From the NCBI RefSeq assembly GCF_003781945.1, contig NZ_RJJW01000002.1, positions 124,015-188,014 of the forward strand: a stretch of DNA of 64,000 nt, written 5' to 3'. Source of the stretch: Halorubrum sp. CSM-61. GTDB lineage: Archaea > Halobacteriota > Halobacteria > Halobacteriales > Haloferacaceae. Positions 44,356-54,025 of this stretch are shown in pieces. Each line of letters starts with the position of its first letter. The first letter of the stretch is position 1. The notes beneath the pieces were generated by a model. It saw nothing but the letters and a program-made list of their open reading frames with translations, searched no databases and had not been told where the DNA came from. A program made the position numbers and the translations under genes.

Positions 44356-46317
44356 CTACGCCAGCCCGCCCGCGGTGAACACCGCGTAGCAGATCGCCAC
44401 GAGCAGCCCGGAGTGGAACAGCGCGGCGTAGCGCCCGCGGGAGGCGGTACCCGCGAACCAGCCCGACGCGAGCATCGTCGCCTGCGTGACGACGTACAGG
44501 CGGAAGCGTTCGAGGTCGGGGAGCACGGTCTCCGGCTGAGTCACGAGATCGGTGGCGCCCGCGAGGTCGGCGAGCCGCGCGGCGTCGATCACCTGCGTGT
44601 TGACGACGGCGACGACCGCCGCGACCAGCGCGGCCGCCGCCCAGCCGACCGCGACGTACGGGTGCATCGAGGAGCGGAGCGCGCGCTGCTCGCTGTAGAG
44701 CCGCCCGACCTCGATCCGGAGCGTCTCGAAGACGGCGTCGGCGTCGCTCCCGGCGTTCACGGCGTCGGTGACGAGCCCGAGCGTCCCCTCGGCCAGCGGG
44801 GTCCCGACGCGGTCGACGAACCGGTCGATCGCGGCCGCGCGGACGTCCGCGGCACCCTCTGACTCCCCGTCGGACCGCCCCGTCGCCGTCGTCGACCGGA
44901 GCGCGAACGCGAGGTCGGCCACGTCGTCGTCCAGCACGCCGAGGTCAGCGTCGCGCGCGACCGCCTCGACCGCCGCGGGGAAGGGCCGCCCCCGCGCGAC
45001 GTGGCCCGAGACGGCGTGGACGAAGTCCGCCAGCTCGCGGTCCTTCGCGTCGTCGATCCGGGTGCGCCTCCCCGCGACGGCGCCGACGGGGAGCGCGAAG
45101 GCGGCGTACGAGAGCAGCCCCACGTTGACGAGGGTGTACCCCTCGAACGCGAGCGCGGCCGCGAGCAGCGCGGCGGGCGGCGCGCAGACGACCGCGGCGC
45201 TTGCCGGATTGTGCCCGGCCGAGGCGAGGATTCCGCGGGGGGTCGCCGGCAGGTCGTAGCTCGCGCGCTGGTTCGGCGGGCGGAGCGTGCCGACCGCGAC
45301 CGCGCCGACGAGCCCGATGGCGACGAGGAAGGCGACGGCGCCGTAGAGGACGACCGCCCGCGTCGGCACCACCCCGACCGGGGTGTCGACCGGCGGGAGC
45401 AGCTCCGGGACGACGACCGTGAGCGCGGTCGCCGCGATGACGAGCAGCGCCGGCAACACCAACACGACGACGAACAGCTCCGTGAGCAGCTCTAAGAACC
45501 GCCGCGCGCGCTTCCGGGCCCGGTCCTGCCGGTGGGCTAACATTCGGCGCTCCGTCCGCAGGTACTCCGCGAGCGCCGCGTCGCCGGTCGCCGCGTGCTT
45601 GCGGAACTTCAGCAGGAACGGCGCGAGCAGCTCTCGCGAGGGCGTGTCGCGGGCGACGCGACGCAGCCCCTCGTCGAGGCTCCCGGCGAGTTGCGCGGCG
45701 TTGATCGCCTTCCGCAGCGAGGCCGCGGTCCCGCCGTACGCGTCGTTGGCGGCGGCCTTCTCGACCATCTCGCGAGGGCCGTCGCTCCCGGCCGCGAGCA
45801 GTTCGAGGTAGCGCACCGCGGACGGGAGGGTCCGCTCGATGTCGGTCCGCCGGGTCGCCGTGAGCCACCGGAGGTGGAGGCCGCCGAGCCGCACCGTCGC
45901 GCGCTTCGCGAGGAGCCCGGCGAGGGCGGCGGCCACGAGGGCGACGCGGTCGGCCGACAGCGACCCGATCGGGACCGGCGATCGCGCGCCGATCCGGGCG
46001 TCGGCCGCCGCGAGCACGCCCGGAACGATCGACGCGGCGACGATCAGCGCCGGGACGACGACGGCGACGCAGGCGACCCACGAGAGCCCGTACACCCGCG
46101 ACAGGTACGTCTCGAACCCCGTGTCGAGCGCGGTGCCGCGGTACCGCTTCCGGTCGGCGTCGTGCCGGCGGTCGCCCGCGTGGCGCGCGAACAGGGCGTA
46201 CAGCACGCGGTCGACCACCGAGGAGCCGCCGGCCCGCGCGAACCCGTCTGCCTCGGCCGCGTCGAGGGCGCGGCGGCCGCCCGGGGCGTCGGTCCGGGTC
46301 CGCGAGTCCCCGCTCAC
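44356..46317 (-). CDS. Type II/IV secretion membrane core protein (PilC/TadC-like)
   Basis: 653 residues. Two T2SSF-type domains, each with paired membrane helices; helices lie near 80-120, 275-335, 390-430 and 555-650. Polar helical segments between them (about 160-260) with Arg/Lys clusters are cytoplasmic. It acts as the inner-membrane platform of an archaeal pilus or secretion machine. The ATG overlaps the ATPase stop (ATGA), so the two are made together. No pilin genes are in the neighbourhood, so which appendage it builds is not known. Confidence 0.82.
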   Translation of the reverse strand: MSGDSRTRTDAPGGRRALDAAEADGFARAGGSSVVDRVLYALFARHAGDRRHDADRKRYRGTALDTGFETYLSRVYGLSWVACVAVVVPALIVAASIVPGVLAAADARIGARSPVPIGSLSADRVALVAAALAGLLAKRATVRLGGLHLRWLTATRRTDIERTLPSAVRYLELLAAGSDGPREMVEKAAANDAYGGTAASLRKAINAAQLAGSLDEGLRRVARDTPSRELLAPFLLKFRKHAATGDAALAEYLRTERRMLAHRQDRARKRARRFLELLTELFVVVLVLPALLVIAATALTVVVPELLPPVDTPVGVVPTRAVVLYGAVAFLVAIGLVGAVAVGTLRPPNQRASYDLPATPRGILASAGHNPASAAVVCAPPAALLAAALAFEGYTLVNVGLLSYAAFALPVGAVAGRRTRIDDAKDRELADFVHAVSGHVARGRPFPAAVEAVARDADLGVLDDDVADLAFALRSTTATGRSDGESEGAADVRAAAIDRFVDRVGTPLAEGTLGLVTDAVNAGSDADAVFETLRIEVGRLYSEQRALRSSMHPYVAVGWAAAALVAAVVAVVNTQVIDAARLADLAGATDLVTQPETVLPDLERFRLYVVTQATMLASGWFAGTASRGRYAALFHSGLLVAICYAVFTAGGLA

Positions 46318-48611
46318 GGTCGCCCCTCCCCGTCCGCCGTGCGGGCGGCGCGCTCGACGGTCGCCGCCTCGTCGGTCCGGAGGTCCGCGAGGAACTCGAA
46401 CAGCGCGTCGAAGTCGTCGATCCCGTCGCGGACGAGGTACTCGACGTACCGGCGCTTGGACGCGAACTCGGACTCGACGGCGGCCACGTCGCGGTCGGTG
46501 TTGTCCGCGACGCGAGCGAACGCGTGGAGCCGGGGACCGTCACCGCCGGGCACGGTCGACCCGCCGGTCTCGGGGGCGCCCGAGAACCGGAACTCGCCGC
46601 CGGCGTCGCGCCACGCGACCGTGTTGTAGTACACCGTCTCGGTCCCCTTGTCGACGACGCCGGCGCCGCCGTGTTTGGGGTTCCCCGTCGGGCTGCGTTT
46701 CGCCTCCGGGTCGAGCGCCTCGTACTCCGCCTCGGAGAGCAGCTCGACCGCCCGCGAGACGTAGCGCTCGCCGTCGACCTGCCGCGGGAAGACGACGAGA
46801 TCGACCTCGCGGAGGAGGTACGCGGGGAGCCCGCGCTCGATCACGCGGTTGACGAGCGCCTCCACGTCCTCGGCGTGGGTGGTGCCGATCACGCCGTGGC
46901 CCGTGTTGAGCGTCTCCGCGAACGTCTCGAAGCTCGCGGGCGTGTTGATCTCGGCGATCACCTCCACGTCGGGGTTGAGGTAGTTCGCTTCCGCCATCAG
47001 CTCCGACATGCTCACGGCCTTGTACGCGTCCTCGTGGTCGCGCGTCGTGAGCGACACCCCGGTCTCGTGCGGGAGCCGGACCTCGCGGGACCCCTCGTCG
47101 ATCGACACCGGCCGGTCGTCGAACGGGATGAAGGGCGTGTGGGCGTTCAAGAGGGTCGTCTTCCCCACGCCGGTCGGTCCGGCGAAGAGGACGGTCCCCC
47201 GGTGCTCGTACAGCAGCCACAGCAGGGTGACCAGGTCGGGCGAGAGCGTCCCCCGATCGACCAGATCGACGGGCGTCAGGGCGTCCGCGCTCTGCTTCCG
47301 GATCGAGACGTGCGGCCCGCCCTCGGAGATGACGGGGAGCGCCACCGCACACCGGATCGTCTCGTCGACGCCGTCGACGTCGAGGTTCACCTTCGCCGAC
47401 GGCGTCGACGCGTTGAGCTCGGTGCCGTCGCGGGCCGCCAGGCCGGTGACGACGTTGACGAACGCGGTCTCGTCGTCGAACGCGAGGTTGGTCGGGACGC
47501 GTCGCCCGCCGTCGCCGGCGTCGTTCCCGGCCCCCTCCAAGATCGAGGTCCGGGGAACCACCTTCACGCGCTCGCCGACGCGGTTCGCCTCCACGTCCTC
47601 TAAGTTCGGGTCGCGGATCGGGACCGTTAAGATCCCCTCGCCGACGAAGTCGCGGAGCACGTAGTACGCCAGGTCGTCGAGCCGGTCGTGGGCGTACCGC
47701 GAGTCGATCGGCGGGGCCGCGAGCCCCCGGTCGGCCAGCGCGGAGCGGGCGCGGTGGGCCGCCGCGCCGAGCCACGCGCGGGTGTTGCGCGCGGTGAGCC
47801 GCCGCGAGAGGAACCGCCGGGCGTGCTCGGCGACGAACGCCTCGCGGTCGTCGACGACCCCGTTGACGGTCGTCTCCCAGATGCGCTCCTTGCACTCCTC
47901 GATCAGCGCCTCGTCGCCCGGGAGGAGGTCGGGCTCGCGGACGGCGTACTTCGTCTCGAACGCGTCGGAGCCGAGCAGCCGCTCGCGGGCGACGACGACC
48001 TCGACGGAGAGCCCGGCGAAGCCGACCGCGTACCGGGCGAGCCGCTCGGCGGCGACCCGCTCGACGTACTCCGCGTCGACGTCGACGCCGGTCTCCAAGG
48101 GTGCGAACGTCTCGGTGTGGACGACCAGCTCGCGCTCGTCGCCCACGTCCGCCACCTCGATCCGGTCGTCTAAGGCGAGCGGCGTCACGTCGCCGAGGAG
48201 CCGGAGGTCGCGCAAGGCGTGGTAATCGATCCGGCGGCGCGCCGCCGCGCTCGCGTCGAGCAGCCGGTCGAGCGCGCGCTCGTACTTCGGCTCGAACCCC
48301 GCCTCTGCGCGCTCGTTCACGCCGACCCGCGTGAGGGGTCGCCGGTGGCGCACCCCGGAGAAGTGGTCGCGGACGCGCTCCAGCGCCACCTCGTCGCCCG
48401 CCGACAGCGGCGGCTCGCGCACGTCGTAGCCGAACCGGCCGCCGTCGCGCTCGCGGACGGTGGCGACGACCCCCGGCTCCGACTCGTACTGCGCCCGCAC
48501 GTCCGGCGCGTACCACGCCTCGGGGTCGTCCGGCGGCACCGGCGCGGGCACCGCGCCGCCCGGGTCGTCGTCCGCGTCGTCGACGATCCGGAGGGTCGGC
48601 CCGTCGCTCAC
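46314..48611 (-). CDS. Type II/IV secretion system ATPase (PilB/TadA-like)
   Basis: 765 residues with a GTG start. Walker A Gly-Pro-Thr-Gly-Val-Gly-Lys-Thr-Thr-Leu is at about 480; the Asp box Val-Ile-Ala-Glu-Ile-Asn and the His box Gly-Thr-Thr-His-Ala-Glu-Asp follow. It hydrolyses ATP to power pilus assembly or secretion with the PilC-like partner. The N-terminal 400 residues are the usual helical N1/N2 domains with acidic haloarchaeal composition. Upstream, a 20-codon reading frame overlaps its GTG by GTGA (see 48608-48670). Confidence 0.88.
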   Translation of the reverse strand: MSDGPTLRIVDDADDDPGGAVPAPVPPDDPEAWYAPDVRAQYESEPGVVATVRERDGGRFGYDVREPPLSAGDEVALERVRDHFSGVRHRRPLTRVGVNERAEAGFEPKYERALDRLLDASAAARRRIDYHALRDLRLLGDVTPLALDDRIEVADVGDERELVVHTETFAPLETGVDVDAEYVERVAAERLARYAVGFAGLSVEVVVARERLLGSDAFETKYAVREPDLLPGDEALIEECKERIWETTVNGVVDDREAFVAEHARRFLSRRLTARNTRAWLGAAAHRARSALADRGLAAPPIDSRYAHDRLDDLAYYVLRDFVGEGILTVPIRDPNLEDVEANRVGERVKVVPRTSILEGAGNDAGDGGRRVPTNLAFDDETAFVNVVTGLAARDGTELNASTPSAKVNLDVDGVDETIRCAVALPVISEGGPHVSIRKQSADALTPVDLVDRGTLSPDLVTLLWLLYEHRGTVLFAGPTGVGKTTLLNAHTPFIPFDDRPVSIDEGSREVRLPHETGVSLTTRDHEDAYKAVSMSELMAEANYLNPDVEVIAEINTPASFETFAETLNTGHGVIGTTHAEDVEALVNRVIERGLPAYLLREVDLVVFPRQVDGERYVSRAVELLSEAEYEALDPEAKRSPTGNPKHGGAGVVDKGTETVYYNTVAWRDAGGEFRFSGAPETGGSTVPGGDGPRLHAFARVADNTDRDVAAVESEFASKRRYVEYLVRDGIDDFDALFEFLADLRTDEAATVERAARTADGEGRP

Positions 48612-48670
48612 GGCTCGGCTCCCCGCGTCGCTCGGTTCGTCGCGGCGTCGGCGTCCCGTCTCCGCGTCAT
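48608..48670 (-). CDS. 20-residue leader ORF coupled to the secretion ATPase
   Basis: ATG at 48670, Arg/Ala-rich 20-residue frame ending TGA overlapping the ATPase GTG. A TATA-like CTTAAA box (48701-48706 on the plus strand) would start transcription near 48677, just before this ATG, so the short frame would be the first one translated. It may be a leader peptide only. No homologue is recognised. Confidence 0.4.
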   Translation of the reverse strand: MTRRRDADAATNRATRGAEP

Positions 48671-48805
48671 CGTTCGATCGGCGGGTGGCCGACGGGTCGG
48701 TTTAAGCGTTGTTTTCTGTCAGAGACAGGTAATTTCAGCGTTCGAAAATATACGCGCAAATAGCCCGGTTCGGACGCGCCGCATCCGCCTCCGACGCCGA
48801 TCCCC

Positions 48806-50071
48806 CTACCGAGCCCACACGCCCTCGGTGAAGTCGATCGCGTCGTTCCACTTGCCGACCACGGTCGCGACCGCGAGGTCGCCGGTGACGTTGTTCATCG
48901 TCGCGATGCGGCCTAAGATCGGGTCGACGCCGGCGACGAAGCCGACGACCGCCAGCGGGAGGCCGACCTGACTCAACACGACGGTCAGCATGACGAGCCC
49001 GGCGCCCGGGACGCCCGCGGTCCCGATGCTGATCAGCACGGCGACGACCAACACGAGGAGCTGCTCGGTGAGCGCGAGCGGCTGTCCCACGGCGTTGGCC
49101 GCGAACATCACGGTGATCGCCTGCCGGATCGCGGCGCCGTCCATGTTGGCGGTGGCGCCGACGGGGAGCGCGAACGAGTACACCCGCTCTTCGATCCGGA
49201 GGGCCTCCTCGGCGTTCGTCATCGTCACGGGGAGCGTCCCGCTGGAGGAGCGCGTCGCGAAGGCGGTGACCATCGCGTCCTTCGCCCCCCGGAGGAACGC
49301 GATCGGAGAGACGCCGGCGACGACGCGCATGAGCACGAACAGGTAGGTGAACGAGATGTGGACGACGACCGCGACGGCGACCGCCAACACGAGCGCGCCG
49401 AGCGAGGAGAACACGCCCACGCCCTCGGTGCCGATCCCGACCGCCATGAGCGCGAACACGCCGATGACCCCGTACTCCAACACGCCGCGGACGACGACGA
49501 ACATCGCCTCGGCGCCGATCTCGAACGCCTCGAACACGCCGTCGACCTGGTCTCCGAGCTCCGGTTTCTGCGCCCGGACGTAGGTGAGCGCGATGCCGAA
49601 CACGATCACGAAGAAGACCGTCGCGAGCAGGTTCCCGTCGGCCATCGCGGCCACCGGGTTGTTCGGGACGATCCCGAGGACGACCTCGGTCAGCGACGGC
49701 GGCGCCTGCGACTGCGCCTCGCCGCCCGTGAACTCCACGCCGCGACCCGGCTGCAGCAGGTTCGCGACCGCGAGCCCGATCAGCCCGGCGAGCGTCGTCG
49801 TTACCGCGTAGAGCCCGACCGTCGCGCCGCCGATCTTCCCGAGCTTCGCCGGCGAGAGCTGTCTGATCCCGGTGAGCAGCGTGAAGACGATGATCGGGAC
49901 GACGAGCATGTTGAGCAGGCGCAAGAAGAGGTCGCCGAACGGTTCGACGACGGTCATCCGCTCGCCGAAGACCGCGCCGGCGAGCGATCCGAGGAGGAAC
50001 GCGAGCGCGATGCGATAGATGAGCGGTACCGATCGGTATCGACGCCACAGCGATCCGGTGAGACTGGCCAT
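48806..50071 (-). CDS. Dicarboxylate/amino acid:cation symporter (DctA/GltP family)
   Basis: 421 residues, eight helices plus two re-entrant hairpins expected. The re-entrant motif Ala-Thr-Arg-Ser-Ser-Ser-Gly-Thr-Leu-Pro-Val-Thr and the Asn-Met-Asp-Gly-Ala-Ala motif bind substrate and sodium. It imports dicarboxylates such as succinate/malate or glutamate. ATG at 50071 is chosen; the longer open frame from 50120 reads as an Arg-rich region. Single-gene unit, divergent from the membrane histidine kinase. Confidence 0.92.
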   Translation of the reverse strand: MASLTGSLWRRYRSVPLIYRIALAFLLGSLAGAVFGERMTVVEPFGDLFLRLLNMLVVPIIVFTLLTGIRQLSPAKLGKIGGATVGLYAVTTTLAGLIGLAVANLLQPGRGVEFTGGEAQSQAPPSLTEVVLGIVPNNPVAAMADGNLLATVFFVIVFGIALTYVRAQKPELGDQVDGVFEAFEIGAEAMFVVVRGVLEYGVIGVFALMAVGIGTEGVGVFSSLGALVLAVAVAVVVHISFTYLFVLMRVVAGVSPIAFLRGAKDAMVTAFATRSSSGTLPVTMTNAEEALRIEERVYSFALPVGATANMDGAAIRQAITVMFAANAVGQPLALTEQLLVLVVAVLISIGTAGVPGAGLVMLTVVLSQVGLPLAVVGFVAGVDPILGRIATMNNVTGDLAVATVVGKWNDAIDFTEGVWAR

Positions 50072-50442
50072 GCCGACGGATAGTGATCGAGGGGGGAAAC
50101 GCCTCCGTTACGGACCGCACTTGAAGAGACCTGTGACGCCGCTTCCGGAGACCGCGATGGGAAGTTCGTCATCGAAACGCGGATAGCCGGCCGGCGAACG
50201 GCCGGAAGCGGAGCCGATGGCCGCGTCGGCGGGGATCGAGTCGCCGGAGATCCCGAGTCGAAATCGGTCCGGTTGAGAGTCGGACCGTCACCGGAACCGG
50301 CAAACGCGGCGGTCGTCGCTCCCCGTGCGGCGTGTCGGACCCGACCGATCTCCGTCTCCGAATCCCCTCTCGCCGTCACCGATTCTCCGAGTTGATACCG
50401 AACCGCGAACGGTTAAACCCCGGTGACGACGAGTCGACACTA
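50072..50442. other. Intergenic region between dctA-type and histidine kinase genes
   Basis: 371 bases. No credible gene or RNA was seen; frames are short and Arg/Pro-rich. A GGTTAAAC box (50411-50418) lies about 28 bases before the kinase ATG and serves as its TATA box. The promoter of the divergent symporter should also be here but no clear box was picked. Confidence 0.6.
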
Positions 50443-51585
50443 ATGCGGACGACACGGATCCGGAACGTCGGGGAGCTGGGGCTGCTCGCGGCCGTCGGCC
50501 TCGTTCCCCTCGGATACCACCTGACATCGCTGTCGGCGATGAGCGACCCGGCCGCGATCGTGACCGGCGCGCTCGTCCCCATCGCCTGCAGCGCGCTCGT
50601 CGTCGCCGCGACGGTGCCGGTCGCCCGGTCCCCACTCTCGCCGACGTACACCCTCCGTATCACCGGCTGGAGCGCGCTAGGGGCGGTGACGCTCGGCGCG
50701 GTCGCGCTGCTCTTCGTCGCCTACGAGATGAGCCAGGGACCGCCGCCGGAGCGACCGTTCGTGGTCATCGTCGGCGCGGCCTCGGTCGGGTCGGTGTTCG
50801 GGCTCGCGTTCGGGCTGACGGACGCGCGACAGCAGCGCACGCAGGATCAGTTGGAGCAGGCGAACGACCAGCTCACGGTGTTGAACCGCGTGCTCCGACA
50901 CAACATCCGGAACGCGATGACGGTCGTCAGCGGGCGGGTGGAGCTCCTCAGCGAGCGCGCCGACGGCGGCGAGGAGAGCGCCGCGGTCGTCGAGGAGAAC
51001 GTCGACCGACTGCTGACCGTCAGCGAGCACGCCCGCCACATCGGCTCGGTGATCGGCACCGACGGCGCCCACGAGGACGTGGAGGCGGTCGTGGACCTCG
51101 TCGAAGTCGTCGACGGCGTGGTCGAGCGGCTCCGGGCCGAACACCCCGACGCCGAGTTCGACGTCCCCGACGCGGAGGCGTGCCGGGTGCGGGCGCACCC
51201 GCTCGCAGAGGTCCTCGCGTCGGAGGTGATCGAGAACGCGGTGGTGCACAACGAGGGCGACTCGCGGCGGATCGACGTCTCGGTCCGCCGCGTGGACGGC
51301 GGCGCCGCGCTCCGCGTCGAAGACGACGGCCCGGGGATCCCCGAGGAGACGGTCGAGACCCTCCGGCGCGGCTACGAGACCTCGATGCGCCACACGGACG
51401 GGCTCGGCCTGTGGCTCGCACAGTGGGTCGCAGACCGATCCGACGCCGACCTCGCGTTCGAGTCGACCGCCGAGGGTCAGGTCGTCGCGATCCGGTTCGA
51501 GCGCGTCGAGGGGACGGAGGGGGTGCCCGCGAGCGACGAGATCGTCGGGGGCGACGGAGACACCGAAGGCGACGGTCCCGGCTGA
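50443..51585 (+). CDS. Membrane sensor histidine kinase
   Basis: 380 residues from ATG 50443. Four hydrophobic helices at about 10-120 form a membrane sensor, followed by a coiled coil (Arg-Gln-Gln-Arg-Thr-Gln-Asp-Gln-Leu-Glu). The phospho-acceptor His is in Arg-Val-Leu-Arg-His-Asn-Ile-Arg-Asn-Ala-Met-Thr (about 147-158); N box Glu-Val-Ile-Glu-Asn-Ala-Val-Val-His, G1 Asp-Asp-Gly-Pro-Gly-Ile-Pro, G2 Gly-Leu-Gly-Leu-Trp. The TATA box spacing indicates a leaderless mRNA, which favours this start over 50332. No response regulator is adjacent. Confidence 0.88.
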   Translation: MRTTRIRNVGELGLLAAVGLVPLGYHLTSLSAMSDPAAIVTGALVPIACSALVVAATVPVARSPLSPTYTLRITGWSALGAVTLGAVALLFVAYEMSQGPPPERPFVVIVGAASVGSVFGLAFGLTDARQQRTQDQLEQANDQLTVLNRVLRHNIRNAMTVVSGRVELLSERADGGEESAAVVEENVDRLLTVSEHARHIGSVIGTDGAHEDVEAVVDLVEVVDGVVERLRAEHPDAEFDVPDAEACRVRAHPLAEVLASEVIENAVVHNEGDSRRIDVSVRRVDGGAALRVEDDGPGIPEETVETLRRGYETSMRHTDGLGLWLAQWVADRSDADLAFESTAEGQVVAIRFERVEGTEGVPASDEIVGGDGDTEGDGPG

Positions 51586-51650
51586 GAGACAGACGGAGAA
51601 CGTTGCCCGAACTGCAGGCCCTTTCACCCGGTCGGGCGAACCCCGACGAG

Positions 51651-52637
51651 ATGAGCACGCTGGACCGGCTCGAACGGGTTGGACAGTTCACGAGCAAGTA
51701 CTTCGTCCTCTGGGTCCTCGTCGCCTCCGCGGCCGCGCTGTACGCGCCGTCGGCGTTCACGCCGATCGCCGAGTACATCACGCCGCTCTTGGGGATCATC
51801 ATGCTCGGGATGGGACTGACGCTCACGCCCGACGACTTCAAGCGCATCGTGGAGCGCCCGCGCGACGTGGCGATCGGCGCCGCGGCGCAGTGGCTCGTGA
51901 TGCCGACGCTCGCGTACGCGCTCGTCGTCGCCCTCGGGCTCCCGTGGGAGGTCGGCATTGGGCTGATCCTCGTCGGCGCGGCGCCGGGCGGCACCGCCTC
52001 GAACGTGATGACGTACCTCGGTCGCGGCGACGTGGCGCTGTCGGTGACGATCACGACGGTGACGACGATCGCCGCCCCGCTCGTGATGCCGGCGTGGATC
52101 GTCGCCCTGGCGGGCGAGCAGATCTCCGTCACCTTCGCGCAGCTCTCCGAGACGATCGTCTGGGTGGTCTTGGTGCCGGTCGTGGCGGGGCTCGCGCTCC
52201 GGCTCCTCCTCGACCGCTACGCGCCGACCGCGGCGAAGGTCGGGCTCTCGGTGTTCCCCGCGGTCAGCGTGGTCGCCATCGTCGCCATCGTGGCCGCCGT
52301 CGTCGGCCTCAACGTCGAGAACATCCTCACCGCGGGCGCGCTGGTCGCCGTCGCCGTCGTCCTCCACAACGGGCTCGGCCTCGGCGCGGGCTACGGGGTC
52401 GGGAAGCTGACCGGGATGGCCGAGGACCGCGCCCGGGCGTGCGCCTTCGAGGTCGGCCTCCAGAACAGCGGGCTGGCCGTCGCGCTCGCGACCGCCTTCT
52501 TCGACCCCATCACGGCGCTGATCCCGGCGCTGTTCAGCGTCTGGCACAACGTCTCGGGACCGGCGCTGGCGACGCTGTTCACCCGGATCGACGGCGAGCC
52601 GATCTCGGAGTACGAGCCGGCGGTCGGCGCCGACTGA
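51651..52637 (+). CDS. Bile acid:sodium symporter family transporter
   Basis: 328 residues, about ten helices. Gly-Ala-Ala-Pro-Gly-Gly-Thr-Ala-Ser-Asn-Val near 116-126 and Glu-Val-Gly-Leu-Gln-Asn-Ser-Gly-Leu-Ala near 267-276 are the BASS family crossing motifs that bind sodium. Prokaryotic members import organic acids such as pyruvate or pantoate precursors; substrate here is unknown. It follows the kinase by 65 bases on the same strand, so co-regulation with it is possible but the spacing allows its own promoter. Confidence 0.9.
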   Translation: MSTLDRLERVGQFTSKYFVLWVLVASAAALYAPSAFTPIAEYITPLLGIIMLGMGLTLTPDDFKRIVERPRDVAIGAAAQWLVMPTLAYALVVALGLPWEVGIGLILVGAAPGGTASNVMTYLGRGDVALSVTITTVTTIAAPLVMPAWIVALAGEQISVTFAQLSETIVWVVLVPVVAGLALRLLLDRYAPTAAKVGLSVFPAVSVVAIVAIVAAVVGLNVENILTAGALVAVAVVLHNGLGLGAGYGVGKLTGMAEDRARACAFEVGLQNSGLAVALATAFFDPITALIPALFSVWHNVSGPALATLFTRIDGEPISEYEPAVGAD

Positions 52638-52688
52638 ATTCCGGAACCGACCCGCGGCCTTTTGTTCCGCGCGCCGGTACTCGATCCC

Positions 52689-53729
52689 ATGCGCGCCGCC
52701 ATTTTCAACGGTCCCGGAGCGATCGGCGTCGAGGAGCGACCGCGCCCCGAGATCGAGGCCCCGACCGACGCGATCGTCCGCGTGACCCACACCGCGATCT
52801 GCGGCTCCGACCTGTGGTTCTACCGCGGCGACAACGACCGCGACGCGGGCTCTCCGGTCGGTCACGAGCCGATGGGGATCGTCGAGGAGGTCGGCGACGA
52901 GGTCACCTCCGTCGACCCCGGCGACCGCGTGCTCGCCCCCTTCGCCATCTCCTGTGGCGAGTGCGAGTTCTGCCGGAAGGGGCTCCACACCTCCTGCGAG
53001 AACCGCGACTCGTGGGGCGGCGACAACGGCGGGGGGCAGGGCGAGTACGTCCGGTCGACCCACGCCGACGGGACGCTCGTCCGGGTCCCCGACCGGTTCG
53101 CCGACGACGAGGAGACGCTCCGGTCGCTGCTCCCGCTGACCGACGTGATGGGGACCGGCCACCACGCGGCCGTGAGCGCGGGCGTCGAGGCCGGCTCGAC
53201 GGTGGCCGTCATCGGCGACGGCGCGGTCGGGCTCTGCGGCGTGCTGGCGGCCCGGCGGCTGGGGGCGGAGCGGATCGTCGCGGTCGGCCACCACGAGGAC
53301 CGCCTCGATCTCGCCGAGGAGTTCGGCGCCACGGAGACCGTCTCGGCGCGCGGCGAGGCCGCCGTCGAGCGGATCCGCGAGCTCACGCACGGCGGGCCGA
53401 ACCACGTGATGGAGTGCGTCGGCGCCGCGAGCGCCATGAACACCGCGATCCACGCCGTGCGTCCCGGCGGCACGATCGGCTACGTCGGCGTCCCCCACGG
53501 GGTCGACGACGAGGGGCTCGACGTGTTCGGGATGTTCGGGGACAACGTGACGCTCGCCGGCGGCGTCGCGCCGGTCCGCGCGTACGCCGAGGAGCTGATG
53601 GACGACGTGTTACAGGGCACCCTCGATCCCGCGCCCGTCTTCACGGAGACGATCGGCCTCGACGAGGTCGCCGAGGGGTACCGCATGATGGACGAGCGCG
53701 AGGCGATCAAGGTGTTGGTCAAACCGTGA
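52689..53729 (+). CDS. Zinc-dependent alcohol dehydrogenase family protein
   Basis: 346 residues. Catalytic zinc Cys in Ile-Cys-Gly-Ser-Asp near 38-42, His in Gly-His-Glu-Pro-Met-Gly near 62-67, structural-zinc-like Cys-Gly-Glu-Cys-Glu-Phe-Cys-Arg-Lys-Gly-Leu-His-Thr-Ser-Cys near 89-103, and the coenzyme loop Gly-Asp-Gly-Ala-Val-Gly-Leu. Oxidises an alcohol or polyol with NAD(P). ATG at 52689 is preferred over 52662 since the core begins Met-Arg-Ala-Ala-Ile-Phe. Substrate cannot be told. Confidence 0.92.
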   Translation: MRAAIFNGPGAIGVEERPRPEIEAPTDAIVRVTHTAICGSDLWFYRGDNDRDAGSPVGHEPMGIVEEVGDEVTSVDPGDRVLAPFAISCGECEFCRKGLHTSCENRDSWGGDNGGGQGEYVRSTHADGTLVRVPDRFADDEETLRSLLPLTDVMGTGHHAAVSAGVEAGSTVAVIGDGAVGLCGVLAARRLGAERIVAVGHHEDRLDLAEEFGATETVSARGEAAVERIRELTHGGPNHVMECVGAASAMNTAIHAVRPGGTIGYVGVPHGVDDEGLDVFGMFGDNVTLAGGVAPVRAYAEELMDDVLQGTLDPAPVFTETIGLDEVAEGYRMMDEREAIKVLVKP

Positions 53730-54025
53730 ATCGTCCGATCTAGGGGGGCCGTCCACGATCCGGTGGGCGGACCCGAGGGGAGCGAATCCGGAGAGCGCGA
53801 ACCCGAGGGGCGCGAACCTCGGCCGAACCGCGTGCGCCGGCCGACGACTGACGCGGCCGGGGCGGCTCAGTCCCCGAATTCCGACGGTTTTTCGCGGTGA
53901 GTTGCTCGCTCGGGAAGGGGGTCGCAGCGGACGGATCCGCAGAGAATTCACTCGCGTCCGACTCAGAGAAAATACCCCCGCGTGAGGTATCTTTATTTTC
54001 AGGGATAAGTATGATAGACTCGGAT
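53730..54025. other. Intergenic region upstream of the malyl-CoA lyase-like gene
   Basis: About 296 bases. It contains two imperfect units with the shared pattern ACCCGAGGGG-GCGAA (about 53767-53815), GC-rich and of unclear meaning, and at the 3' side an AT-richer promoter with CTTTATTTTC (53991-54000) about 30 bases before the ATG at 54026. No gene was seen. Confidence 0.5.

Noticed and set aside
53767-53815. Two-unit GC-rich repeat upstream of the lyase gene
   Set aside because: Only two imperfect units, no palindrome at promoter spacing; likely chance in GC-rich DNA.
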